Source: Anaerolineae bacterium
GTDB taxonomy: Bacteria > Chloroflexota > Anaerolineae > Aggregatilineales > Phototrophicaceae
Reading direction: 5' to 3'
Assembly (NCBI GenBank): GCA_022841825.1
Contig: JALHQT010000001.1
Span: forward strand, 62,001-126,000
Length of the DNA: 64,000 nt
Of the stretch, positions 37,504 through 46,646 are shown one piece after another; positions within the stretch are counted from its first letter, which is position 1, and every line of letters begins with the position of its first letter. The notes under the pieces are model-generated. The model was not told the DNA's origin. It ran no database searches and saw nothing but the letters and a program-made list of their open reading frames with translations. Both the position numbers and the translations under genes were made by a program.

Positions 37504-38535
37504 TCATCTCCAAGCCTCGATCAACCGAAGCATCTCCAGCTGCATTTCAGCGGAACGCCGCCCCAGACTTGCCAACTCGATATTGAATTCCTTGCCGCTC
37601 AGGTGGCGGTTCGCTTGTGCCAGACTGGTGATACCCCAGCGAACATTGCCCAGGATCTCCCAGAACTGAACCGCCTGGCGATCCACCGTCACTTCTGCAT
37701 AGTGTTCATATGCCCGTAAGAACGGTTCGAGATCCGCGACGCCACCCACACGCCGATCAATACTGCCGAAGCGCCAGTCGCGCAGACAGATGTAGCCCAG
37801 TTCCTCACATGGGTCCCCCATGTGCGCAAACTCCCAATCCGCAACAGCTTGCAAACCCTGCGTATCGACGATCAGGTTGCCCACTCGGAAGTCTCCATGC
37901 AGGAAGGTCAAACGCGACTGCCTGGGAGCATACTGTTCTGCCCAGCGCAGCGCGAACTCGAACGCAGGATGGTCAATTTCAAGCTGCTGCAACTGCTCGT
38001 GGCACTGGTCAATCGCTTCCTGAGCGGGCGTATTTCCAGCTCTGGGGACGGGGAGAAACGACAGATGATGCTGGATGGTATTGACGCGATGGATTTTTGC
38101 CAGCTCTGCCGCAAGCTGGTCGGCGAGGTGTTCGCGCGCTGGAGCAAGATCTGGTGAGCTGACCACTTTGCGACCGATGGCGACTCCTGGCACGAAGTCC
38201 ATCAGGAAAAATGGCGCACCCAGGACTGCCGCATCGTCACATATCCAGCGCGGCTGCGCGATCCTGATACCGCTCTTGAACGCCGCCATCATCACTTCGT
38301 ATTCTTGCTTGCGAGTAAGCGCCCCCTCGAACATGATCGTTGGCAGGTCTCGACGAAGGACGAGGATCTGCTGTGTATCCCCTATGGCGACATCCACACG
38401 CCACATATCGCGTGACGCTCCCCCCGCTATCCGCGCGAGCGCTGTGATTGTGGCGGTGCTGCCCGTCACTTCGGTAAGATAAGCACCAAGATTGCGGGAA
38501 AAGTCGGGAAGTGTGCTGCTAAACATGTCGTTCAT
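37504..38535 (-). CDS. APH/ACAD10-like phosphotransferase
   Basis: The 343-residue protein has the aminoglycoside-phosphotransferase kinase fold: LTFLHGDFRVGNLIVDTQGLQAVADWEFAHMGDPCEELGYI gives the catalytic HGD-x4-N and the DxE/D metal segment. In this family the enzyme is thought to phosphorylate 4-hydroxyacyl-CoA so that a partner acyl-CoA dehydrogenase can act on it. The divergent acyl-CoA dehydrogenase 56 nt away is the natural partner. An antibiotic resistance role is unlikely. Confidence 0.86.
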   Translation of the reverse strand: MNDMFSSTLPDFSRNLGAYLTEVTGSTATITALARIAGGASRDMWRVDVAIGDTQQILVLRRDLPTIMFEGALTRKQEYEVMMAAFKSGIRIAQPRWICDDAAVLGAPFFLMDFVPGVAIGRKVVSSPDLAPAREHLADQLAAELAKIHRVNTIQHHLSFLPVPRAGNTPAQEAIDQCHEQLQQLEIDHPAFEFALRWAEQYAPRQSRLTFLHGDFRVGNLIVDTQGLQAVADWEFAHMGDPCEELGYICLRDWRFGSIDRRVGGVADLEPFLRAYEHYAEVTVDRQAVQFWEILGNVRWGITSLAQANRHLSGKEFNIELASLGRRSAEMQLEMLRLIEAWR

Positions 38536-38591
38536 TCACATGTGGGAACGACAGTGGATTTGACCATGTTTATTGTTTAACCGCAAAGGGA

Positions 38592-39782
38592 ATGGCAGCA
38601 ATGGACTTTTCTACCCCTGCTCATGTTCGGGAACTCGTTACTCGCGTGGAGCATTTTGTCAGGCATGAGGTGATCCCGGTCGAGACGTTGTCCGGCGCGA
38701 CCGAGGATGGTTTACCCGCTGATGTATTCCATACCCTGCGGGCAAAAGCGCAGGCGGCTCGTCTCTGGGCACCACAGCTCCCGCCAGAACTGGGTGGCTT
38801 GGGGTTATCCCTCAGCGAGCTGGTGCCCGTGTTCGAGGCGGCGGGTCGCAGTCTGTGGGGTCCTGTCGCTTTGAACTGTGCCGCGCCTGATGAAGGCAAC
38901 ATGCACTTGCTTCACCTCTACGCGACTGAGGAGCAGAAGGCGCAATACCTGCTGCCGCTGGCGGCGGGGAGGGTGCGGTCGGCATTTGCGATGACAGAGC
39001 CGCCGCCAGGAGTCGGCAGCGACCCGTCGATGCTCCGCACGACCGCACGGCGGGACGGGGATCACTGGGTCATTGATGGGCATAAGTGGTGGACGACGGG
39101 GGCAGATGGCGCGGCTTTTCTGCTGATCATGGCGCGGACAGACGCGAACACAGCGGGACAGTCTGGCGCGACGATCTTCATCGCCCCAAGCGAGACCCCC
39201 GGCATTGAGATTGTGCGGCGAATTCCCCACATGGGCGGCAGCACGCCAGGCGGTCACTGCGAGGTCAGGCTTCACGAAGTGCGCCTGCCTGCCAGCAGTG
39301 TGTTAGGGCAGGTGGGCGCGGGGTTTTCATTGGTGCAGGCGCGGTTGGGTCCGGCGCGTTTGACGCATTGTATGCGCTGGACAGGCATTGCCCAGCGTGC
39401 GCTGGAGATTGCGACTCAGTACGCGGCGGAGCGCAGCGCTTTTGGCAAACACTTGAGTGAACATCAGGCGGTCGCATGGATGCTGGCGGACAGCGCTACA
39501 GAACTCCATGCGGGGCGACTGATGGTGTCCCATGCGGCGTGGTTGTTGGAACGCGGCGAAAAAGCGCGACGAGAAACGTCGATGACGAAGGTGTTTGTCG
39601 CGGAAGCGGTCAACCGCACCCTGGATCGGGCGATCCAGATTTGTGGGGGAACGGGCATCTCGCGTGATCTGCCGCTGAGTGAGTGGTATGAAGCGGCGCG
39701 GGCATTTCGCATCTATGATGGTGCGTCGGAAGTGCATCGGATGGTCATCGCACGAGACATCATCAAGCAGTACGGCGAATGA
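38592..39782 (+). CDS. Acyl-CoA dehydrogenase (ACAD10/11-like)
   Basis: A full-length 396-residue acyl-CoA dehydrogenase: FAMTEPPPGVGSDPSMLRTTARRDGDHWVIDGHKWWTTGA (FAD and substrate loop), ARLGPARLTHCMRWTGIAQRALEIA, AFGKHLSEHQAVAWMLAD and ICGGTGISRDLPLSEWYEAARAFRIYDGASEVHRMVIARD. It uses FAD to desaturate an acyl-CoA. The end RIYDGASEVHRM corresponds to the ACAD10/11 group that works with the phosphotransferase encoded divergently. Its stop overlaps the tex start. Confidence 0.93.
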   Translation: MAAMDFSTPAHVRELVTRVEHFVRHEVIPVETLSGATEDGLPADVFHTLRAKAQAARLWAPQLPPELGGLGLSLSELVPVFEAAGRSLWGPVALNCAAPDEGNMHLLHLYATEEQKAQYLLPLAAGRVRSAFAMTEPPPGVGSDPSMLRTTARRDGDHWVIDGHKWWTTGADGAAFLLIMARTDANTAGQSGATIFIAPSETPGIEIVRRIPHMGGSTPGGHCEVRLHEVRLPASSVLGQVGAGFSLVQARLGPARLTHCMRWTGIAQRALEIATQYAAERSAFGKHLSEHQAVAWMLADSATELHAGRLMVSHAAWLLERGEKARRETSMTKVFVAEAVNRTLDRAIQICGGTGISRDLPLSEWYEAARAFRIYDGASEVHRMVIARDIIKQYGE

Positions 39783-41920
39783 GGGACAATCCATTGGATA
39801 TCGCTGCAAAGATCGCAAAGGAACTTGGCATCGGCGCTGCCCAGGCGAACGCTGCCATCGAACTGCTCGACGCGGGAAATACGCTGCCGTTTATCGCCCG
39901 CTATCGCAAGGAAGCAACACGCGGGTTGGATGAAGATCAACTACGCCGCCTGACTGAGTCGCTGGAGCGGCTGCGTGCACTCGACGAACGGCGCGCGACA
40001 GTGCTGGCGTCTATCGAGGAACAGGGCAAGCTGACCGATGCACTCCGTGCGCAGATCGATGGCGCGCAGACGATGACGGTGCTTGAAGACTTGTATCTGC
40101 CTTATAAGCCGAAGCGCCGCACGCGGGCGATGATCGCGCGTGAACGCGGCTTGGACGAACTGGCGCAGCAGATTCTCGCACAGCCGAAGACGGCAAAGAC
40201 TCTTGCTCAGGTTGTACAGCCCTACCTGAACGAACAGGTATCGACCGAGGAAGAAGCGTTGGCGGGCGCACGCGATATCGTCGCAGAGACCATCAGCGAT
40301 CACGCTGGCGTGCGTGGAGCGCTGCGCGAGAAGGCGCTGCGTTGGGGGCTGCTGCGTTCTGCGAAGATTGCTGACGCGGTGGACGAAAAGCGTACCTTCG
40401 AGCTGTACTATGCCTATGAGGTTGCCCTGCCCAGGCTGAAGCCGTATCAGATACTGGCGATCAATCGCGGCGAAGGAGAGAAGGTGCTGCGCGTCCATGT
40501 TGATGTCGCCGAACGAGACTGGCGTGCGGCAGTCGAGCAGCATTTCCACGCGGATCGCCGGTCGTTGATGGCAGAACAATTGGAGATGGCGATTGTGGAT
40601 GCAGCAAATCGGCTTCTGCTGCCCGCGATTGAACGCGATGTTCGGCGTACGCTGACCGAGACGGCTGAGTCACATGCCATCGAGGTGTTCGCCAACAATC
40701 TGCGGGGGCTGCTCCTGCAACCACCGCTGCAAGGGCGTGTCGTGCTTGGGATTGACCCTGGTTATCGCACTGGCTGCAAGATTGCTGTCGTGGACGCGCG
40801 TGGTGGCGTACTGACAACCACGACGATTTACCCCCACGCGCCCCAGAATCAGTGGGCGAGCGCGCTTGAGACGCTGCATAAACTCGTCAAGGCGCATGGG
40901 GTCTCGCTGATCACGATTGGCAATGGCACTGCCTCGCGCGAGACAGAGCGGTTGGCTGCGGAGCTGACGCGCGATCAGGACGAACTCTACTATATGATTG
41001 TGAGCGAAGCAGGCGCGAGTGTGTACAGTGCCAGCACGCTCGCCCGCGCCGAGCTACCCGATCTCGATGTTTCCCTGCGCGGCGCGGTCTCGATTGCGCG
41101 ACGTGCTCAAGATCCATTGGCGGAGTTGGTCAAGATCGATGCGAAGGCAATTGGTATCGGCATGTACCAGCACGATGTTGACCAGAAGGCGCTGGCGCGC
41201 TCGCTCGATGGGGTGGTTGAGTTTGTCGTCAATCGTGTCGGTGTTGATGTCAATACGGCGTCGCCCGCGCTGTTGACCTACGTGGCGGGCATCGGAGAGA
41301 AGCTGGCGCAGAACATCGTCGCGTACCGGCAGACGAGTGGGGGAATCGGCTCGCGGGCGGAACTGCGCAAGGTGACGGGGCTGGGCGCACGCGCTTTTGA
41401 GCAGGCAGCGGGCTTTCTGCGCGTGATCGGCGGCGTTCAACCGCTGGATGCAACGGCGATCCATCCCGAAAGCTACCCACTGGCGGCGGAAGTCCTCAAG
41501 CGTGCATCGCTCAAGCCTGATGCGCCCAGGCAGGAGCGAGAAGACGCCATCGCGGGGCTGCTGGAAGCGCAGCCCGTGAGTGCGCTGGCGGAGGTGTTGG
41601 GCGCTGGCGAATTGACCCTTGCCGATGTCCTGGAGCAGCTCGCGCGTCCGGGGCGCGACCCGCGCGCCGACCTGCCGCCGCCGATCTTGCGCAGCGATGT
41701 GCTATCGATGGAGGATTTGCAGCCAGGGATGCGCCTGAGCGGGACGGTGCGGAATGTGGTCGATTTCGGCGCGTTTATCGACATCGGCGTGAAGCAGGAT
41801 GGGCTGCTGCATCGCTCGCAGATGACGCCCGGGATGGCGCTGACAGTCGGGACTGTCCTGGAAGTCGCCATCCTGGGTATCGAGATCGAACGCGGACGGA
41901 TTCAGTTGGGGCTGCCTTAA
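39779..41920 (+). CDS. tex: Tex-type S1 RNA-binding protein
   Basis: The 713-residue protein has the complete Tex layout: N-terminal helical region (LGIGAAQANAAIELLDAGNTLPFIARYRKEATRGLDEDQL), YqgF-like RNase H fold (VVLGIDPGYRTGCKIAVVDARG), helix-hairpin-helix pair (DVNTASPALLTYVAGIGEKLAQNIVAYR), and a C-terminal S1 domain (GMRLSGTVRNVVDFGAFIDIGVKQDGLLHRSQM). Tex binds nucleic acids and affects transcription. Its start overlaps the acyl-CoA dehydrogenase stop by 4 nt, an unexpected operon partner. Confidence 0.97.
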   Translation: MRDNPLDIAAKIAKELGIGAAQANAAIELLDAGNTLPFIARYRKEATRGLDEDQLRRLTESLERLRALDERRATVLASIEEQGKLTDALRAQIDGAQTMTVLEDLYLPYKPKRRTRAMIARERGLDELAQQILAQPKTAKTLAQVVQPYLNEQVSTEEEALAGARDIVAETISDHAGVRGALREKALRWGLLRSAKIADAVDEKRTFELYYAYEVALPRLKPYQILAINRGEGEKVLRVHVDVAERDWRAAVEQHFHADRRSLMAEQLEMAIVDAANRLLLPAIERDVRRTLTETAESHAIEVFANNLRGLLLQPPLQGRVVLGIDPGYRTGCKIAVVDARGGVLTTTTIYPHAPQNQWASALETLHKLVKAHGVSLITIGNGTASRETERLAAELTRDQDELYYMIVSEAGASVYSASTLARAELPDLDVSLRGAVSIARRAQDPLAELVKIDAKAIGIGMYQHDVDQKALARSLDGVVEFVVNRVGVDVNTASPALLTYVAGIGEKLAQNIVAYRQTSGGIGSRAELRKVTGLGARAFEQAAGFLRVIGGVQPLDATAIHPESYPLAAEVLKRASLKPDAPRQEREDAIAGLLEAQPVSALAEVLGAGELTLADVLEQLARPGRDPRADLPPPILRSDVLSMEDLQPGMRLSGTVRNVVDFGAFIDIGVKQDGLLHRSQMTPGMALTVGTVLEVAILGIEIERGRIQLGLP

Positions 41921-41921
41921 C

Positions 41922-43007
41922 CTAGGCGAGCGCCTTGTCCGCGTCCATCGCTTCGAGCGCGTCCATGACCGCGTGGAACTGCTCAAAGTAAAGCTGCTGT
42001 TTGGCATCACTCATGGCGACGGGCGGGTTGGGATGGACTTCGACCATCATGCCATCTGCGCCGCTTGCCTTCGCCACGCGCGCCATCGGGATGGCGATAT
42101 CGCGGCGACCCGCCGAGTGTGAGATGTCGATGACGACCGGCAGGTGGCTTTCCAACTTGAGCACCATCGCGCCGCCAATGTCGAGCATATTGCGCGTCGA
42201 TTTTTCGTAGGTGCGAATGCCGCGCTCGATTAGGATGACATTCGGATTGCCGCCGCTGACGATGTACTCGGCGGCGTACATGAATTCTTCCAGGGTCGCG
42301 GCAAGACCGCGCTTGAGGATGACGGGCTTGCTCTGCTTGCCGATGGCGCGCAGCAAGAAGCTGTTCTGCATGTTACGCGCGCCGATCCAGAAGATGTCCA
42401 CATAGTCGGACATCATCGGAATTTGGCTGGCGTCCATGATTTCGCTGACGATGTACATGCCGTACTTATCGGCGACCTGGCGCGCGATCTGCAAGCCGGG
42501 TTCGCCCATGCCCTGGAATTCATAAGGCGAGGTGCGCGGCTTGTACGCCATCCCGCGCAGGAACTTGACGCCGCGTTTGGCGAGTTCGGCGGCGGTGGAA
42601 TCCATCTGCTCGAAGCTTTCGACGGCGCACGGACCGGCGATGATCTGGAAGTGGCTGTTTCCCAGCTCCGTGCCATCAGGCATGGTGATGATGGTCTTCT
42701 GGTCGGGGCTGGTGCGCTGTACCTTGATCTTTGCCTTCGCCTGCTGTTCCTCCAGCGCCATTGATGCGCGGAAGATTTCGCGGAAGAGCGCTTTGATCGT
42801 TTCGTTGGGGAAGGGACCCTGGTTCGCCATCTCTAGCGTGGTCAGCATCTCTGCTTCGCGCTGGGGATCGTAGTGCTCGACGCCGAGTTGGGTATGGATC
42901 TTGCCGATTTCCGAGACGACGCGCGCGCGCTGACTGAGCAGCTCCAAAAGCTGCATGTTGATCGTGTCGATTTGACCACGAAGTTCCTGCACACGTTCCT
43001 TAGACAT
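41922..43007 (-). CDS. Bifunctional chorismate mutase / DAHP synthase
   Basis: Residues about 1-90 form an AroQ-type chorismate mutase (VQELRGQIDTINMQLLELLSQRARVVSEIGKIHTQLG, DPQREAEML). Residues about 110-350 are a type I-beta DAHP synthase (IIAGPCAVESFEQMDSTAAELAKRGVKFLRGMAYKPRTSPYEFQG, ILKRGLAATLEEFMYAAEYI, DISHSAGRRD, MVEVHPNPPVAMSDAKQQL). This is the AroA(G)-type fusion, which starts the shikimate pathway and is feedback-controlled through its mutase domain. A TATAAT -10 box lies upstream. It stands alone, convergent with tex. Confidence 0.95.
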   Translation of the reverse strand: MSKERVQELRGQIDTINMQLLELLSQRARVVSEIGKIHTQLGVEHYDPQREAEMLTTLEMANQGPFPNETIKALFREIFRASMALEEQQAKAKIKVQRTSPDQKTIITMPDGTELGNSHFQIIAGPCAVESFEQMDSTAAELAKRGVKFLRGMAYKPRTSPYEFQGMGEPGLQIARQVADKYGMYIVSEIMDASQIPMMSDYVDIFWIGARNMQNSFLLRAIGKQSKPVILKRGLAATLEEFMYAAEYIVSGGNPNVILIERGIRTYEKSTRNMLDIGGAMVLKLESHLPVVIDISHSAGRRDIAIPMARVAKASGADGMMVEVHPNPPVAMSDAKQQLYFEQFHAVMDALEAMDADKALA

Positions 43008-43051
43008 GGAAAAACTTTGCCCCTGATGCCGACTTATGGTGAAAGGACAAC

Positions 43052-43057
43052 ATTATA
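43052..43057 (-). promoter_or_regulatory. -10 box of the chorismate mutase/DAHP synthase gene
   Basis: A perfect TATAAT on the minus strand preceded by GCG, 44 nt ahead of the start codon. The -35 region is weak (GGTAAA at a 15-bp distance). Confidence 0.45.
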
Positions 43058-43086
43058 CGCAGATGGGCGGTCTTTACCACTCGATT

Positions 43087-44235
43087 TCACGGATTGTGAA
43101 ATGCCAACATGCCCTCGGTATTGCTGGCGAGGTAAAGGACGCCCTCGATGAGCACCGGTGATGAGGAACGCCAATCGCCCTGCGCACCTGTCACATAGCG
43201 CCACAGTTCGCTGCCTGTCACCGCGTCAAATGCATACAGCAGTCCGCCTGCCTCAGTGACCACATAGACCACGCCATCGGCGTAGCTGGGCGAGGAGTAG
43301 GCGGGTCCGCCGATATTGACGTCCCACACAAGCGACAATTCGCTCTCTTCGTACGAGAATTCAAAACGCGCCAGTGTCCCGTCCATGGCGATCAGATAGA
43401 TACCGTCCGGGGTCACCGCGGCGGACGCCTCGACTCCACCGCTGCCGAACTCGGCGGTTGCCAGAATGTCACCCGTTTGCAGGTCAATCGCCGACAGGCG
43501 GTTTGCGCCGCCGCCGACAAAGACGACCCCGCCATGGATGGCGGGCGTGGCGCGGGTGGAGCCAACGTCTGCTGTCCATGTCGTACTGCCATCGTCGGTA
43601 TCGAAGGCATACAGCAATCCATCGGTGCCGCCGATCACGACGAGACCTTCTGCCACCGCTGGCGAAGACCACAGCTCGCCGCCCGCCTCCGTCTGCCAGA
43701 GCAGTTCGCCCGTCACTGAAAGGGCGTAAGCGTTACGGTCGCGGCTGCCGAAGTAGAGCACATCGTCGTTGAGCGCAGGCGAGGAATACACCTGCCCTGC
43801 TGTCTCGAACTGCCAGACCGGGTCGCCAGTCGCTGCATCCAGTGCATAGAAGTTGTTATCGAGGCTGCCGAAATACAGCCGATCATCCTGAACGGCGGGC
43901 GTCGAGACGACGGACCCACCCGCATCGAAACGCCAGCGCGGCTCGCCTGTGTCGGCGTCGAGCGCGTACAGTCGCCCGTCTTCGCCGCCGATATAGACGA
44001 CCCCTTCCGCGATTGCCGGGGTCATGCGCACCGGTCGCGGCATCTCGAACTGCCAGAGGAGCATCGGATCATCGCGTAGGGCAGGGGAGTCGAATGCGCC
44101 CGTGCGGAGGGTGCTGCCTCGGAATTGGGAACTCGCATCCGGCGGTTCTACTGTGACTTGAGCAAAAACAGGCGTATTTACCAACCAGGGTATCCACACC
44201 AGAAGTAGTGCCAACTTGTAGCCCGTTCTAAACAT
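43087..44235 (-). CDS. Exported PQQ-type beta-propeller repeat protein
   Basis: The ATG at 44235 gives a signal peptide (MFRTGYKLALLLVWIPWLVNTPVFA) on a 382-residue protein made of about eight repeats of the PQQ/BamB type (GVVYIGGEDGRLYALDADTGEPRWRFDAGGSVVSTPAV, LYFGSLDNNFYALDAATGDPVWQFE and so on). No catalytic residues are expected; such propellers act as scaffolds or binding proteins outside the membrane. It stands alone on the minus strand. Confidence 0.88.
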   Translation of the reverse strand: MFRTGYKLALLLVWIPWLVNTPVFAQVTVEPPDASSQFRGSTLRTGAFDSPALRDDPMLLWQFEMPRPVRMTPAIAEGVVYIGGEDGRLYALDADTGEPRWRFDAGGSVVSTPAVQDDRLYFGSLDNNFYALDAATGDPVWQFETAGQVYSSPALNDDVLYFGSRDRNAYALSVTGELLWQTEAGGELWSSPAVAEGLVVIGGTDGLLYAFDTDDGSTTWTADVGSTRATPAIHGGVVFVGGGANRLSAIDLQTGDILATAEFGSGGVEASAAVTPDGIYLIAMDGTLARFEFSYEESELSLVWDVNIGGPAYSSPSYADGVVYVVTEAGGLLYAFDAVTGSELWRYVTGAQGDWRSSSPVLIEGVLYLASNTEGMLAFHNP

Positions 44236-44340
44236 AAGAACCTCGTTTTCCGCGATCACCATCAACACTTTACGCGAGCATTGTGAGCTTATGCTACACA
44301 TAAGCAAAGTCCTTGTTGAGCAACCTTGGGGGGAATGCTT

Positions 44341-44736
44341 ATGGAACCAAATTGGGTCAAAGAACCTATGGAACTGCCGCCTGTTGAAAAAGAGCGTGGT
44401 GGTTGCCTCAGTATCTACCTTGTAGTGGGTCTGGGTGCAGCAGTGGTTGCGCTGTTTCTATTCTTGGGACTTGCATCCGACTCACGCGCGCGCTTTTTGC
44501 CACCCTCGTATTTGATAGTGACTCTCGCCGTGACTGTGGCGTATATCGTGTTTACGTATCAAACGTGGAACTGGAAGCGTTGGGGACTGTATGGACTTTA
44601 CGCGACCATGATCATCAGCAATGTCTATGACCTTGTTGTTGGGATTAGCGATCCTGGGCGGAATATTCTGCAGTTATTCGTGCAGCCGCTCATCCTGTAT
44701 CTGCTTACGTATAAGAAGATGGAATACTTCGAGTGA
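44341..44736 (+). CDS. Small membrane protein of unknown function
   Basis: GGGGGGA lies 7 nt before the ATG at 44341, which I take as the start in preference to the TTG at 44326 and the ATG at 44335. The 131-residue protein has three to four membrane helices (SIYLVVGLGAAVVALFLFLGL, SYLIVTLAVTVAYIVFTYQTW, WGLYGLYATMIISNVYDLVVGI, LQLFVQPLILYLLTY). No family is recognised. Confidence 0.65.
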   Translation: MEPNWVKEPMELPPVEKERGGCLSIYLVVGLGAAVVALFLFLGLASDSRARFLPPSYLIVTLAVTVAYIVFTYQTWNWKRWGLYGLYATMIISNVYDLVVGISDPGRNILQLFVQPLILYLLTYKKMEYFE

Positions 44737-44744
44737 TGACCCAA

Positions 44745-44777
44745 TGCGGCTCAGAATGTTCTTATCTCTGAGCCGCA
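44745..44777. terminator. Bidirectional hairpin terminator
   Basis: TGCGGCTCAGA and TCTGAGCCGCA form a perfect 11-bp stem with an 11-nt T-rich loop, placed between the ends of the small membrane protein and the acyl-CoA dehydrogenase genes, which are convergent. Confidence 0.75.
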
Positions 44778-44801
44778 CGTTGAAATGTGAACTAGACTCG
44801 A

Positions 44802-46010
44802 TCAGGCGATTGCGTTGATGCCCGTCAGCGAACGCCCGACAAGCAGCATGTTGATCTCGTTGGTGCCTTCGTAGGTGTAGATCACCTCTGCGTCCGTCAT
44901 CAGGCGGGCGACATGGTTTTCGACCAGCAGCCCGACGCCGCCCATTGTCTCGCGCGCAAGCTGGGTGACGTAGCGCGCTTTGCGGGCGTTGTTGTACTTC
45001 GCCATCGACAGAATGCCCTCGTTGAGCGCGCCCTTCGCCATCAGGTCAGCCATCTGGAAGCACAACCCGTGCATGAGCGTGACCTCGGTCGCCATCTCAA
45101 CCAGCTTTTGCTGGATGAGCTGATAGCTGGCGATGGGCTTGCCGAACTGCTCGCGCTGCTTTGCGTACTCAAGCGCATACTCAAAGGCGGCGGCGGCGAC
45201 ACCAGCAGCTTCCCAGGCAACTCCATAGCGCCCCATGCCGAGCACCATCGCCGTGTCCTTAAAGGAGTTGACATAAGCAAGGCGATTCTCAGCCGGGACT
45301 CGCACGTCATCGAGGAAGATGTTGGCGTTCAGGATCGCGCGTTTACCAATCTTGCCGCCCATATTCTCGAAGCGGATGCCTTCGACCTGCTGCGGGTCTT
45401 CAATGACGAATCCACAGAACTTGCCATCCTCATCGCGCGCCCAGATGATGAGGATGTCCGCGATCTCGGCATTGCCGATCCAGCGCTTTGCGCCATTCAG
45501 CACATAGTGCGCACCATCGCGGCGGGCGCGGGTCTGCACGTCCACAGCCGCGCTGCCGCGCTCCGGTTCCGTCAGCCCGAAGGCACCAATTTTCTCCAGT
45601 CGTGACATGGCGGGCAGCCAGCGTGCTTTCTGGTCTTCTGAAGCGAGCAGCCCAATGGTCCCCATCGCCAAGCCAGAATGGACGCCGAAGAAGGTGGCGA
45701 TACTGCCATCGCCTTTCGCCAGTTCGTAACAGACGATGCCCATGCTTAACGCATCCAAACCCGGTCCACCATATTCGGGCGGCAGCATTCCACCGACGAT
45801 GCCAAGATCGCTGATGCGCAGGGCAAGCTCGCGCGGGAACTCTGCCTTGTCCCAATAGGCGTTGATCTTTGGCAGGACGACCGAGTGATTCCACTGGCGA
45901 ATGTCTGCCTGAAGCGCGCGTTGATTGGGATTCAGTTTGTCTTCAAAGAAGCGATAGAAGTCAATCTCAGTCGGAGTCGTGGCAGTCGCTAGAGACTCGG
46001 CAATCATCAT
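44802..46010 (-). CDS. Acyl-CoA dehydrogenase (glutaryl-CoA dehydrogenase-like)
   Basis: The 402-residue enzyme has IGAFGLTEPERGSAAVDVQTRARRDGAHYVLNGAKRWIGNA, GMGRYGVAWEAAGVAAAAFEYALEYAKQREQFGKPIASYQLIQQKL and the end VIYTYEGTNEINMLLVGRSLTG, where Glu of YEGT is the catalytic base. The pattern is nearest to the glutaryl-CoA dehydrogenase branch. It is a single gene under a long palindromic operator (46024-46049), so it is probably repressed by a TetR-type regulator in the absence of an acyl-CoA. Confidence 0.92.
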   Translation of the reverse strand: MMIAESLATATTPTEIDFYRFFEDKLNPNQRALQADIRQWNHSVVLPKINAYWDKAEFPRELALRISDLGIVGGMLPPEYGGPGLDALSMGIVCYELAKGDGSIATFFGVHSGLAMGTIGLLASEDQKARWLPAMSRLEKIGAFGLTEPERGSAAVDVQTRARRDGAHYVLNGAKRWIGNAEIADILIIWARDEDGKFCGFVIEDPQQVEGIRFENMGGKIGKRAILNANIFLDDVRVPAENRLAYVNSFKDTAMVLGMGRYGVAWEAAGVAAAAFEYALEYAKQREQFGKPIASYQLIQQKLVEMATEVTLMHGLCFQMADLMAKGALNEGILSMAKYNNARKARYVTQLARETMGGVGLLVENHVARLMTDAEVIYTYEGTNEINMLLVGRSLTGINAIA

Positions 46011-46023
46011 GTCCCTCTGTTTG

Positions 46024-46049
46024 TAATTAAACGAACGTTCGTTTAATTA
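46024..46049. promoter_or_regulatory. 26-bp perfect palindrome, probable TetR-type operator
   Basis: TAATTAAACGAAC is followed by its exact reverse complement without a gap. It lies 14 nt upstream of the acyl-CoA dehydrogenase start codon, inside the promoter region. The core ACGAACGTTCGT is typical of TetR-family repressors of acyl-CoA metabolism. No such repressor gene is in the window. Confidence 0.82.
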
Positions 46050-46219
46050 AGTGTATCACAACCAGCGACTGAATCCATAAATTGTCCATGAGTCTCTACA
46101 GAATCCGAATGTCATGCCTTGAGCATGATGAAGATCATCTGATCTGACAGCCCTGTAAGGCTGCGTTGGTGCCGAGCATCTGAACAGCAATTGAAGTTTG
46201 CATTGAGGAAACAATCATC

Positions 46220-46645
46220 ATGGCACAGGTCAATATCACCTGGGTTGAAAACAAGACCTTTATTGGCGTTGACAGCACGAAGCATTCCGTAGTCATCTCC
46301 AGCGCGGATGATGGGGTGGGGTGCAAGCCGTCGGAATTGATGTTGATGGCGCTGGGAAGCTGCAGTGCCTACGATGTTGTCGGCATTTTGACGAAGAAGC
46401 GTTACGTGCTGGACGATCTGCGCGTACAACTCACTGGTGAGCAGGACGCCGATCCGCCATGGCAGTTCCGCCGCATCCACATTCATTACGTCGTGAAAGG
46501 CGCTAACCTGCGCGAGGACGATGTTCGGCGCGCCATTGAACTTTCCGAGGAGAAGTACTGCTCGGTGGCGGCGACGCTGCGACACGGTGCAGAGCTGACA
46601 TTCGACTTTGAGATCGTCGCATCGACCGCGTTATTGGTTGGCTGA
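46220..46645 (+). CDS. OsmC-family peroxiredoxin-like protein
   Basis: The 141-residue protein shows the OsmC/YhfA pattern: KPSELMLMALGSCSAYDVVGILTKKR and AIELSEEKYCSVAATL, each with one conserved cysteine that form the peroxidatic/resolving pair. It belongs to the YhfA-like branch. It removes organic hydroperoxides. It is convergent with the comM fragment and ends 1 nt before it. Confidence 0.92.
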   Translation: MAQVNITWVENKTFIGVDSTKHSVVISSADDGVGCKPSELMLMALGSCSAYDVVGILTKKRYVLDDLRVQLTGEQDADPPWQFRRIHIHYVVKGANLREDDVRRAIELSEEKYCSVAATLRHGAELTFDFEIVASTALLVG

Positions 46646-46646
46646 T

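Noticed and set aside
37504-38535. Aminoglycoside resistance gene
   Set aside because: Its company (DUF6285 and acyl-CoA dehydrogenase) and pattern place it with ACAD10-like phosphotransferases of acyl-CoA metabolism.
46112-46585. Long open frame opposite to osmC
   Set aside because: It is wholly antisense to a clear OsmC gene and its product has no domain pattern.
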